Shown: one piece after another, positions 7,181 to 13,866 of the stretch | Layout of the letters: each line of letters starts with the position of its first letter | Numbering within the stretch: the stretch's first letter is position 1 | Source: an uncultured Alphaproteobacteria bacterium | Lineage (GTDB): Bacteria; Pseudomonadota; Alphaproteobacteria; RF32; CAG-239 | Reading direction: 5' to 3' | DNA length: 14,650 nt | NCBI GenBank assembly: GCA_934254925.1 | Contig: CAKQMD010000035.1 | Span: 1-14,650, forward strand | Position numbers and translations under genes: made by a program | Notes under the pieces: generated by a model | The model's input: only the letters and a program-made list of their open reading frames with translations | Databases searched by the model: none | Told to the model about the DNA's origin: nothing

Positions 7181-7350
7181 GGTGAGGGTGCCGTCTCGGC
7201 CGTATAGTTACATTCTTATCGAACCGCTTTTGACCAGGTGGGCATTGTGGTAAATGAACCTCGATTCACTCAGTGACAATTCCCTAAAACATAATGTTGG
7301 CTCGGAAGATCTGCGGATACTACGCACCGGACAGCTCACCCTCTATGCCC
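7181..7350 (-). ncRNA. ssrS: 6S RNA (regulator of sigma-70 RNA polymerase)
   Basis: 6S RNA mimics an open promoter and binds sigma-70 RNA polymerase, adjusting transcription in stationary phase. The stretch starts just after the zapA stop, the classic location of this gene, and contains no coding frame. Read on the minus strand, the 5' side GAGGGUG-a-GCUGUC (7343-7330) pairs with GACGGC-ACCCUC (7195-7184), forming the closing stem of a rod of about 170 bases. The interior has a CCGAGCC segment and a GGUUCGAU segment on opposite sides of the centre, resembling conserved parts of proteobacterial 6S. A U-tract terminator follows. I infer the identity from location and foldability; the exact ends are approximate. 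Confidence 0.75.
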
Positions 7351-7355
7351 TTAGT

Positions 7356-7697
7356 CTACAACAGATTTATTTTAGATGCAACAGCTTTTAGCTCTTCGGT
7401 CAAAGTTTTTATCTTTGTTGCTAAATCCTTATCCAAAACGGCGATTCGCGACTTATCCACAGCCTCGGTTCTAGAACTTTCTACTGGATTTTTTTTGCCA
7501 GTTTCGCTCAAGTCGTCGGCCAAAAGCAGAGCGACCATCACCAGCATCATGTTTTCGTTGACCGGTCCGGTTGCAGCCGTCAGCATTTTTGCCTTGTCGT
7601 CAAGCAGCCGCGCCAACTGGAGGATTCGCCGTTCCTGTCCGTCTTCACAGGCGATAGCATATTCGCGGGCGTTAATTGTTATGGTTATCTGTGCCAT
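7356..7697 (-). CDS. zapA: Cell division protein ZapA
   Basis: ZapA binds FtsZ and promotes bundling of Z-ring filaments. The protein shows the family pattern: a small N-terminal alpha/beta domain (MAQITITINAREYAIAC followed by an EDGQERRILQLARLLDDK segment) and a C-terminal coiled-coil helix (about 75-110) for dimerisation. I choose the ATG at 7697 (113 residues), since ZapA proteins begin just before the ITI-strand. An upstream ATG at 7739 would add 14 residues that do not resemble the family. The ribosome-binding site is weak (TGGA), but the start lies 26 bases inside the end of the upstream DUF4164-like gene, so translation is probably coupled. The 6S RNA follows immediately downstream, as in many proteobacteria. 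Confidence 0.88.
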   Translation of the reverse strand: MAQITITINAREYAIACEDGQERRILQLARLLDDKAKMLTAATGPVNENMMLVMVALLLADDLSETGKKNPVESSRTEAVDKSRIAVLDKDLATKIKTLTEELKAVASKINLL

Positions 7698-7944
7698 CGT
7701 TTTCCAAAACTTTATCCAAACGGCTGATAACGCCGTCAATGTTGTGAATGATGTTTTCGCTCGTCATCTTCAGCTCGCTCAAAGCCGCCTCATGAGCTTT
7801 GGCTTCTTTTTTCTGCTGCTGACGCTCGTTTTTCAGACTGTTTCCCTTTTCTTCCAGCAGGCTGTTGAGCCCGGACAGGGCATTGCTGAGCTCGGCCAGG
7901 GCATTGCTCGTTTCTGTCAGTTCGATTATTTTTGCTTCTTCCAC
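7672..7944 (-). CDS. Small coiled-coil protein, DUF4164-like
   Basis: A 90-residue protein with no signal peptide or membrane segment. It is almost entirely helical with heptad-like leucines (NALAELSNALSGLNSLLEEK at about 14-33) and a charged centre rich in Lys, Glu and Gln, so it should form a coiled coil. The start is GTG at 7944, preceded by AGGAAG about 8 bases upstream. It overlaps the first 26 bases of zapA. In alphaproteobacteria a DUF4164 coiled-coil protein commonly sits directly before zapA, and this gene has the right size, composition and place; I assign it on that basis rather than on a diagnostic motif. A role in Z-ring assembly is inference. Confidence 0.6.
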   Translation of the reverse strand: MEEAKIIELTETSNALAELSNALSGLNSLLEEKGNSLKNERQQQKKEAKAHEAALSELKMTSENIIHNIDGVISRLDKVLENDGTDNHNN

Positions 7945-7989
7945 AGATTTCTCTTCCTAAATGAGATAAAATCACCTAATATGTTCCTG

Positions 7990-8017
7990 ATAATACAAAT
8001 ATCATAAACTTTTTCAA
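7990..8017 (-). promoter_or_regulatory. Promoter of the DUF4164-zapA-6S unit
   Basis: On the minus strand TTGAAA (8017-8012), a 16-base spacer and TATTAT (7995-7990) give a good sigma-70-type promoter. It lies about 45 bases before the DUF4164-like start, in the divergent gap 7945-8032. I found no equally clear promoter for the rightward gene at 8033. Confidence 0.6.
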
Positions 8018-8032
8018 GCGGTAAAGGGAATT

Positions 8033-8551
8033 ATGCCACAGTTTATTTTAAAGATCAGTCGTCCGGAGGAAGAGGTTGTCGTTGCCCAAGACGTTTGCTG
8101 TTACTTGTTGTCAACCTCGCTCGGGGAGGAATATATCCGCCGGTTTGATTGTCGCGGCAAGCTTCTGCTTCTGGAGGGGGAAAAGGCGGTGGAGCTCTGC
8201 CGCGCGTTGAAAGCCGACGGCGTGGTGTTGGCTGCCGATCTCAAAAAGCCTTTGAAAGCGCCGTTGCTCAAGATTCGCGAACAACTCGGCAAAAAGGCCG
8301 TCATCGGGGTGGTTATTCCGCCGCGCCGGCACGAAGCGATGCTGGTCAGCGAAACGGAACCGGAATTTATAGCCTTCCGCGAGGAGGGAGATTTGTCTGC
8401 GGCAAAAGAGGTCGTCGATTGGTACAATGAGCTTTTTTTGATTCAGTCGGCCTGGTATCCGACGGAAGAAAACCCGACACAACCTTTCCCCGAAACGGAT
8501 TTTGTTATTTTAAATCCCGCAAATTATAAGATTTTGGTTGCTAAAAAATAA
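8033..8551 (+). CDS. Shortened ThiE/TenI-like barrel protein
   Basis: A 172-residue protein with no signal peptide. The central part, ADGVVLAADL (61-70) followed by KKAVIGVVIPPRRHEAMLV and EFIAF (87-115), resembles the DGVHLGQ strand and the next strand-helix unit of thiamine-phosphate synthase (ThiE) and TenI proteins. However, it is shorter than the roughly 210 residues of ThiE, the His of DGVHL is Val, the serine expected after the next strand is absent, and no phosphate-binding glycine loop is visible near the end. It may be a degenerate or repurposed ThiE relative. AAAGGG lies 5 bases before ATG. It precedes efp and suhB, a context in which ThiE-like genes occur in some alphaproteobacteria by my recollection. 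Fold assignment moderate, activity doubtful. Confidence 0.55.
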   Translation: MPQFILKISRPEEEVVVAQDVCCYLLSTSLGEEYIRRFDCRGKLLLLEGEKAVELCRALKADGVVLAADLKKPLKAPLLKIREQLGKKAVIGVVIPPRRHEAMLVSETEPEFIAFREEGDLSAAKEVVDWYNELFLIQSAWYPTEENPTQPFPETDFVILNPANYKILVAKK

Positions 8552-8556
8552 AGTTT

Positions 8557-8582
8557 AGATTAATTTGCTGAATAATTAATCT
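8557..8582 (+). repeat. AT-rich inverted repeat before efp
   Basis: A perfect 9-base inverted repeat, agattaatt / aattaatct, with an 8-base loop fills much of the gap between the ThiE-like gene and efp. It has no T-run, so it is a poor terminator; it could be an operator, an mRNA processing site or a leader hairpin of efp. Confidence 0.5.
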
Positions 8583-8604
8583 TTAAGGATGAGGAGAATG
8601 TAAG

Positions 8605-9168
8605 ATGAAACAATTAGCAGGATCAATTCGCATCGGTTGGGTAATCGAGTTCAAAGGCAAAGCCTGGACGATTGTCAAAGCCCAACACATCAAGCCGGGG
8701 AAAGGCGGTGCCTTCATGCAGGTGGAAATGAAGTCGGTTGAGGAAGGTACCAAAACCAACGAACGTTTCCGCACGGAAGATACCGTTGAAAAATTGATGG
8801 TCGAGGAAAAGGATTGCCAGTTCTTGTTTGAGGACGCAACCGGCCTGACTTTTATGGACAGCGAAACCTTTGACCAGTTCGTCATGCCGGCGGACATTTT
8901 GGGGGATGCCCGTCCCTTTATGACCGATGGCATGGGCGTGATCATCAGCTTTATCGACGGCAAGCCGGTTTCCGTAGAATTGCCGCTGCAAGTGGTGCAC
9001 GAAGTTGTTGAAACTGAACCCGTGATCAAAGGCCAAACGGCTTCTTCTTCCTACAAGCCGTCGATTCTTGACAATGGCGTCCGCTTAATGGTACCACCTT
9101 TTATTGGTGTCGGAGATAAAGTCGTCGTTTCCACTGCTGACATCAGCTATGTTGAGAGAGCCAAATAA
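8605..9168 (+). CDS. efp: Translation elongation factor P
   Basis: EF-P binds between the P and E sites and rescues ribosomes stalled at polyproline. The 187 residues match the family length, with the N-terminal KOW-like domain (1-65) and two OB-like domains, including the conserved GDARPFMTDGMGVII region and the C-terminal GVRLMVPPFIGVGDKVVV. The tip loop HIKPGKGGAF (28-37) carries Lys33 at the position that is modified in E. coli (K34), so beta-lysylation or a similar change is possible. GAGGAG precedes the ATG. Its TAA overlaps the next ATG by one base (TAATG), coupling it to the suhB-like gene. Confidence 0.98.
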   Translation: MKQLAGSIRIGWVIEFKGKAWTIVKAQHIKPGKGGAFMQVEMKSVEEGTKTNERFRTEDTVEKLMVEEKDCQFLFEDATGLTFMDSETFDQFVMPADILGDARPFMTDGMGVIISFIDGKPVSVELPLQVVHEVVETEPVIKGQTASSSYKPSILDNGVRLMVPPFIGVGDKVVVSTADISYVERAK

Positions 9169-9938
9169 TGTCATATCTTTCCGTTTCCATGAATCAGCTG
9201 ATCCAGGCGGTTAAACGTGCCGGAAAATCACTGATTCGCGATTTTAATGAGATCGAAAAACTGCAGTCTTCCGTTCGTAGCCGCCGTGATTTTGTCATGT
9301 CGGCAGTCTCTCGGGTTGATAATATTTTGAAGACGGATCTCGGCAAGGCGCATCCGGATTATCCTTTTTATGTTGCAGGAAAACCCGAGCCGACAGGGCC
9401 GTATTACGTTGTTTCCAACCTGGACGGAGTCATTAACTTTGCCCATGCCTTGCCGCAGTTTGCGATTTCTGCGGCCATCTGCCAGAAAGGAACGGTCTTG
9501 GCCGGAGTCGTTTATAATCCGGTCGGTGACGAGCTTTACTTTGCCGAAAAAGGCAACGGGGCATATAAAGAAGGTTTCCGCAATCAGGAACGTCTGCGCG
9601 TTTCTGCCGTGAAAGAATTGCCGGAAGCGCTTTTTGCCGCCATGCCTTCGGCGTCGGTTTTGCCGGCGGAAGCGGGACAAGTTCGTGTTCTCGGCGCTGC
9701 CGGACTGGATTTGGCCTATGTCGCTTCCGGTCGCGTTGACGTTGCGGTCAGCCTGGGAAATGATGTCGAAAACATCGCAGCCGGGATTCTCTTGGTCAAA
9801 GAGGCCGGCGGCTACGTTTATGACCGTCATCAAAAGGACATCCGGACGGAAGATCTGGCGGCCGTTTTACGCAGCGGTAATTTGGTGGCCGTTAATGCAA
9901 ATTTAAGTGCCAAGGTCTACAATTTGCTTAACCAATAA
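9168..9938 (+). CDS. suhB: SuhB/inositol monophosphatase family, degenerate active site
   Basis: A 256-residue member of the inositol monophosphatase fold; the segments NFAHALPQFAIS (90-101), LDLAYVASGRVD (180-191) and IAAGILLVKEAGG (203-215) are clearly SuhB-like. The metal-binding residues are mostly gone. The canonical DPLDGT reads SNLDGV (83-88), losing the first Asp and the Thr and keeping only D86. The canonical WDxAAG reads ENIAAG (201-206), replacing the third metal Asp by Asn. The GEES-type glutamate motif is replaced around 68-72 (YVAGK). Phosphatase activity is therefore unlikely. E. coli SuhB also acts with NusA/B/E/G in rRNA antitermination independently of catalysis, and that role could explain its retention. 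The ATG overlaps the efp stop. The reading frame is intact, with no sign of decay. Confidence 0.88.
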   Translation: MSYLSVSMNQLIQAVKRAGKSLIRDFNEIEKLQSSVRSRRDFVMSAVSRVDNILKTDLGKAHPDYPFYVAGKPEPTGPYYVVSNLDGVINFAHALPQFAISAAICQKGTVLAGVVYNPVGDELYFAEKGNGAYKEGFRNQERLRVSAVKELPEALFAAMPSASVLPAEAGQVRVLGAAGLDLAYVASGRVDVAVSLGNDVENIAAGILLVKEAGGYVYDRHQKDIRTEDLAAVLRSGNLVAVNANLSAKVYNLLNQ

Positions 9939-9964
9939 GCAATACTAAGGAAAGGGGAAAAACA

Positions 9965-10876
9965 ATGCTCAAAAAGATTCTGCTTTTGTCTGTCGCTTAT
10001 GCAGTAATCGGCCTGAGTTCCGTTCATGCCGACGAGGATGTTTATGTCGATCTTTCGGTTTTGGACGAATTGACTCCGTCAGCGCCGTTAGCCGAAAGCG
10101 AGCCTTTGTTCCCTCCCTATCAAAAACCTGCGACGGTGAAAAAAGCTTCCCCTGCCAAAAAGAAACCGGCCGCCGCCAAACCGGCATCCAAAGCCAAGGT
10201 TGAAACAAAGGTCATGATTCCGGCTGCCCCCGTCGCTTTGCCGGAAATGAAGGCTGAAACGCTTCCCGCTGCCGCAGTGGCGAAAAAGGCGGAAACTCAA
10301 ACCCCGCCGCCGGCCGTCGTTGTTGAACCGCAAACGCCGGCACAAGCTGCTCCCGTGACGGAAACAAAAAGCGAGCCGCCTGTCGTTCCCGCGCAGGGCG
10401 TTGCTGCCGAGACGGATAAAAATGTACCGCTGACGCCTGCCGTTGAAGCCCAATCGACTGTCGCGGCGGAAAAAGCGCCGACTCCGCAAAATCCGGCTTC
10501 CGAAAAGGTGGAGCCTTTGCTGCCGCCGCAGGAAGAAGCTCCCGCGGTTGCTGCGGTGCCTGCTTTGCCGCAATCCCCCGCCAACAAGATTTATTTCCCC
10601 GGCGACAATACCGAATTGAGCGCCGAAGATCGGCAGCTTTTGGATACGTTGATAGCCTCTTTTGAAAATCCGACGGTCAACAAAATAGCCATTTACGCTT
10701 ATAATTACGACAACGGCGAAGACGTTTTCAAGAAAAAGCGCCTCAGCCTCAACCGCGCGGTGGAAGTCCGCAGCTATCTGCTGAAAAAAGGTTATAAAAA
10801 CTTCAGTATCAAGGTGATAAACGTCGAAAACGAACCGGAAAAGGCAAATTTAGTCGAAATTGAAGAATTGAAGTAA
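9965..10876 (+). CDS. Secreted OmpA-like protein with Pro/Ala-rich linker
   Basis: A 303-residue envelope protein. It has a signal peptide (1-22, basic MLKK then a hydrophobic core, cleavage after VHA), no lipobox cysteine, and a long low-complexity region (about 50-205) rich in Pro, Ala, Lys, Val and Glu that could span the periplasm. A C-terminal OmpA-like domain (207-303) opens with IYFPGDNTELSAEDRQLLDTL and contains SLNRAVEVRSYL. The conserved arginine of the peptidoglycan-binding pocket is present (R264), but the GHTD-like motif reads AYNYDNG (245-251) with Tyr at the expected Asp, so binding of diaminopimelate may be altered. It follows the suhB-like gene by 26 bases with a strong AAGGAAAGGGG site, so it is probably cotranscribed. 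I see no beta-barrel. Confidence 0.82.
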   Translation: MLKKILLLSVAYAVIGLSSVHADEDVYVDLSVLDELTPSAPLAESEPLFPPYQKPATVKKASPAKKKPAAAKPASKAKVETKVMIPAAPVALPEMKAETLPAAAVAKKAETQTPPPAVVVEPQTPAQAAPVTETKSEPPVVPAQGVAAETDKNVPLTPAVEAQSTVAAEKAPTPQNPASEKVEPLLPPQEEAPAVAAVPALPQSPANKIYFPGDNTELSAEDRQLLDTLIASFENPTVNKIAIYAYNYDNGEDVFKKKRLSLNRAVEVRSYLLKKGYKNFSIKVINVENEPEKANLVEIEELK

Positions 10877-10902
10877 ATTTTCAAAAAAATTAAAATAAAC
10901 AC

Positions 10903-10931
10903 TTGCTTAATTGAATTGCTTAATGTATAAG
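10903..10931 (+). promoter_or_regulatory. Promoter of rpmE
   Basis: TTGCTT (10903-10908), a 17-base spacer and TATAAG (10926-10931) form a good sigma-70-type promoter, placing the start near 10938. The 5' end of the transcript would overlap a small dyad, gcataa-aa-ttatgc (10933-10946), which might form a leader hairpin. Confidence 0.7.
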
Positions 10932-10976
10932 GGCATAAAATTATGCGCTAAAACACAGTTTCAGGAGTTATAAACG

Positions 10977-11213
10977 ATGAAAAAAGATATTCATCCCGAC
11001 TATCATGAGATCACTTATGTGATGACCGATGGGACGGAATTCAAAACCAGATCGACCATGGGAAAGGCCGGTGACGTCATCCGTTTGGAAATCGATCCCA
11101 AGTCTCATCCGGTTTGGACCGGCGTTCGCCGTTTGGTTGATACCGGCGGTCAGATTTCCAAGTTCAAGAATAAATACGGTTCTTTGAATCTGGATAAAAA
11201 CGAAGCCAACTAA
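10977..11213 (+). CDS. rpmE: 50S ribosomal protein L31 (zinc-free form)
   Basis: L31 bridges the ribosomal subunits. The 78 residues begin MKKDIHPDYHEITYVMTDG and continue with IDPKSHPVWTG and a basic C-terminal SKFKNKYG, all typical of alphaproteobacterial L31. No cysteines are present, so it is the C-minus, zinc-independent type. AGGAG lies about 8 bases before the ATG. The gene has its own promoter and a strong terminator, so it is monocistronic. Confidence 0.97.
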   Translation: MKKDIHPDYHEITYVMTDGTEFKTRSTMGKAGDVIRLEIDPKSHPVWTGVRRLVDTGGQISKFKNKYGSLNLDKNEAN

Positions 11214-11236
11214 TGAGAGCTTTTTAGTTATTTGTT

Positions 11237-11273
11237 AACCTGCGCCGACATATAATGGGCGCAGGTTTTTTTA
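11237..11273 (+). terminator. Rho-independent terminator of rpmE
   Basis: Perfect 10-base arms aacctgcgcc (11237-11246) and ggcgcaggtt (11258-11267), an 11-base loop and a T-run end the rpmE transcript. The loop contains a consensus TATAAT (11251-11256), which could serve as the -10 of the next gene. Confidence 0.93.
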
Positions 11274-11294
11274 TTGTGTACGGATCTTTTGGTC

Positions 11295-12863
11295 ATGATC
11301 AAAATAACCCATTATGAAGTTTATACCGATCGCGGAGACGGCTGGAAACTGGAGGAGCGCTTTTCCAGCGACCAGCGTTATGATGCCATCAATTTGGCCA
11401 AGGAAAAAGATGCCGAAAAGATCAAGGTCAAAATCATCAAGGAAACCTTTGACGTTCAGGACAATTCCTATCAGGAAACGGTGGAATACGTCAGCGGTCT
11501 GAGCAGCAACAAAAACGTTTCTGACGAGAACATGAGGATGAATCCGGCCCAAGCGGCCGCAGCAGCCGAGGCTGCCGAAACGGAACGCCTTGTCGCCGTT
11601 TCCAGCCCCAATGTCATCAAGGCGGTGCTCAAATTGCTCAGCATCATCGTCTTGTGTCTGGTTTTTGCCAATATTTTGGTAACGCTTCTGGCACCGGTTA
11701 TTGAAATTTTTGCCAGCGAGGAAACCACTAAGCCGATTCTTTTTGCCGTGTTTTTTGTGTTGTTTTTGAGCATTGCCATTCCTTTGTTGATCAAAAACGT
11801 TCCCTGGTACGTTTTTTCTTCCCGGTCGACGCCGCCAAAAATCCGCGAAAAAAAGTTTTTTAACAAAGCCGAAGCCATTATCAAAAGATATAATATCAAT
11901 GATAATTTTGATGCCGACGTCGTTCCCGCTTATCCGGAGGCGCCGTTGGAATACAAACGCTATATTGTTGATTTTTTGAAGAATATTGTTTCTTCAATCG
12001 ATTCTAAAAGCGCTTACAGCGACAGTTTTTCCAAGTTTGGCATCAAGCTGATCATTTACGGCGGTTGCCTGGAGCTCTCGCGTTACAGCGGCCTCAAGAT
12101 CATGGAGGCCAATTCGCTGCTGCATGAAGCTTTTGCCATCATTGACGGCGGAACGGTTGACCTGAGCAGTTTTTATGAAGCCAAACGCAGCTATAAGGAC
12201 AACAAGGTCGCCATCTTTCTTTCCGGGGTCGGCGCTTATTTGATGGAAAGGGTCCTTGAAGAACGCCCCATAGATAAACATATTTTAAGGGAAAGCTTTG
12301 CCAAATGGGAGGCTTTGAACCAGAATCGCCCGGTTGAAGACAACGAACCCCGTTTGGAGGCGGATATCATGTTTAAAAGCCAGGTAAATTTGAAAAGTGA
12401 TTTGACCTTTTTGGCCGATAACCTGCCGGATGAAGAGCAGCGTGCCGAAAAAATCAGCGCCGAACTGCGCAATATCGTCAATAACCTGTTGGGCAAATAT
12501 GCCGGTCGCAACGTTATTGAGGCCGAGGGCGTTACTTCCGTGGAATTTGACAAGCTCAATCAGGCATTGCGCTTTTCCCGCGAATATCTAAAAGACGTGA
12601 CTCTCTACCGCGATGAGCTCAACGAGGAGGAACTGACGCTGAAAAACATGTGCTCGATTATGGCTTACCAGTCGGCGGATGCGCCGAATTTAAACGATTT
12701 GGTCAAGGATATTTTTGAGCATGTTTATGACGGCGAAGTCGTCGTTACCGGCGAGGTCAAAAATACCTTGGAACAAGACGGCCGTTATAATTTTGACTTC
12801 CTCGGCGAAAAAAAGTTGAGCCACAGCGGCGAAATGATACCGCTTTATAAATTGTTGTCTTAA
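11295..12863 (+). CDS. Two-TM protein with cyclase-like C-terminal tail, function unknown
   Basis: A 522-residue protein that I cannot name with confidence. Residues 1-70 form a small soluble alpha/beta domain (ITHYEVYTDRGDGWKLEERF). Residues 83-100 are Ala/Glu-rich. Two hydrophobic segments (about 107-139 and 146-172) anchor it in the inner membrane, and a long soluble region follows. The last 60 residues, with NLNDLVKDIF (465-474), GEVVVTGEVKNTL (480-492) and FLGEKKLSHSGEMIPLYKLL (502-521), resemble the C-terminal end of class III nucleotide cyclase domains. The metal-binding aspartates and substrate-specifying residues of active cyclases are not evident, so this may be a degenerate sensor domain. 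I choose the ATG at 11295; a TTG at 11274 abuts the rpmE terminator. The ribosome-binding site is weak. Confidence 0.8.
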   Translation: MIKITHYEVYTDRGDGWKLEERFSSDQRYDAINLAKEKDAEKIKVKIIKETFDVQDNSYQETVEYVSGLSSNKNVSDENMRMNPAQAAAAAEAAETERLVAVSSPNVIKAVLKLLSIIVLCLVFANILVTLLAPVIEIFASEETTKPILFAVFFVLFLSIAIPLLIKNVPWYVFSSRSTPPKIREKKFFNKAEAIIKRYNINDNFDADVVPAYPEAPLEYKRYIVDFLKNIVSSIDSKSAYSDSFSKFGIKLIIYGGCLELSRYSGLKIMEANSLLHEAFAIIDGGTVDLSSFYEAKRSYKDNKVAIFLSGVGAYLMERVLEERPIDKHILRESFAKWEALNQNRPVEDNEPRLEADIMFKSQVNLKSDLTFLADNLPDEEQRAEKISAELRNIVNNLLGKYAGRNVIEAEGVTSVEFDKLNQALRFSREYLKDVTLYRDELNEEELTLKNMCSIMAYQSADAPNLNDLVKDIFEHVYDGEVVVTGEVKNTLEQDGRYNFDFLGEKKLSHSGEMIPLYKLLS

Positions 12864-12892
12864 AACTTTGTTGCATATTTTGGGGATAAGGC

Positions 12893-12921
12893 TTGAGGAA
12901 AACAAAAAAATATGCTATACT
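12893..12921 (+). promoter_or_regulatory. Promoter of the PPC-like gene (extended -10)
   Basis: TTGAGG (12893-12898), an A-rich 17-base spacer and TATACT (12916-12921) preceded by TGc give a strong extended -10 promoter with a predicted start near 12928, about 23 bases before the ATG. Confidence 0.75.
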
Positions 12922-12950
12922 GACTTTGTTGTCAATGAAGGAGAAACGCG

Positions 12951-13805
12951 ATGAGTGGCATACCAAGTGCAATTGAGAAGAGCGAAAACGGTTCCCAGTA
13001 CTGGGAAAAGACCCTAACCGACATGAACAACGTCGATGAGAATTTTCAAAACGCCCGCGATCTCGGCTATCTGCGGTTAAACTATTCGCGTCTGTCCGCC
13101 ATCGGCCAGTTGGCCAAGTTTGACAATCAGGATATTTACAAAATTGATGTCCAGTCCAACGGCAAAATGGGTATTTCCATCCGCAACACCAGCGGCGATG
13201 ACGAAAAGGTGCTGGACCTTTCCAAATATGACGCTTTTCTTGATGAGTTGAAAAAGCAGAATGATCCTGAAGGCTATGCCAAAGAACAGGAAGAAAAACT
13301 CCAAAAAGAAGCCGAGCAGAAGCTGATTGAAGTCAGTGCCCCGGGTATGAAGATGGAAGTCTACATGATTAAAAACGGCCGCGAGGTCTTGCTGGGAGAC
13401 AGTTCTGCCGAGGAGGGCTCCAAAGAGCGTGAAACCTTGGACAGCATGCTGACCGGAGAATACAAGGCCCAAAAGGGAACATATTACGTCAAACTTACTC
13501 GTGATGACACCGTCGACCAAGACGAAGAAATTCAATATGCCCTGCAGCTCAGCATGGGAGACAGCTTTAAGCACGACTATGCCATGATCGAGCAGGTTTC
13601 TTCCGACACCAAGAACAAGACGGAATCCAAAGTCCCGCTGACCACCACCAGCGGCCAGTTGTCTTCGGCAAATGCGTTGCAAATCCAGGCGACTCGCTAT
13701 CAGGCGACGGCGCAGATGCTGGCAGTCGGCTATCTGAACATGGCCGATATTTACAGCCGCAACAGCAGCACGACGATCGGCTCCCTGACGGTTGCAAAAA
13801 TTTAG
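12951..13805 (+). CDS. PPC-like beta-sandwich protein without signal peptide
   Basis: A 284-residue protein of unknown function with a good start (AAGGAG 7 bases before ATG) and its own strong promoter. NQDIYKIDVQSNGKMGISI (59-77), then GMKMEVYMIKNGREVLLGDS (132-151) and GTYYVKLTRDD (176-186) with YALQLSMGD (196-204), match the strand pattern of bacterial pre-peptidase C-terminal (PPC) domains, interrupted by a charged helical insert (about 82-127). PPC domains are normally extracellular, yet there is no signal peptide, membrane segment or cysteine. The C-terminal 60 residues are polar and Gln/Ala/Ser/Thr-rich and end GSLTVAKI, which could be a type I secretion tail, but no RTX repeats are present. 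Secretion is speculation; the fold assignment is moderate. Confidence 0.8.
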   Translation: MSGIPSAIEKSENGSQYWEKTLTDMNNVDENFQNARDLGYLRLNYSRLSAIGQLAKFDNQDIYKIDVQSNGKMGISIRNTSGDDEKVLDLSKYDAFLDELKKQNDPEGYAKEQEEKLQKEAEQKLIEVSAPGMKMEVYMIKNGREVLLGDSSAEEGSKERETLDSMLTGEYKAQKGTYYVKLTRDDTVDQDEEIQYALQLSMGDSFKHDYAMIEQVSSDTKNKTESKVPLTTTSGQLSSANALQIQATRYQATAQMLAVGYLNMADIYSRNSSTTIGSLTVAKI

Positions 13806-13837
13806 CCTTTATAAGTCCCCGTTATCAAAAAAAATGC

Positions 13838-13866
13838 TTGTATATTTGCGCAAGAAACTCTATTCT
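13838..13866 (+). promoter_or_regulatory. Promoter of the DUF1013 gene
   Basis: TTGTAT (13838-13843), a 17-base spacer and TATTCT (13861-13866) fit a sigma-70-type promoter. A palindrome ttgcgcaa (13846-13853) sits in the spacer and a related one, ttgcatgcaa (13883-13892), lies downstream; they could be operator sites. Confidence 0.6.

Noticed and set aside
7294..8007. Plus-strand open frame of 237 codons opposite zapA and the DUF4164-like gene.
   Set aside because: It is antisense to zapA and the coiled-coil gene and runs into the 6S region; it has no family resemblance.
10088..10573. Arg/Gly/Phe-rich antisense frame opposite the OmpA-like gene.
   Set aside because: Its low-complexity composition is the complement of the Pro/Ala-rich linker codons; there is no start signal.
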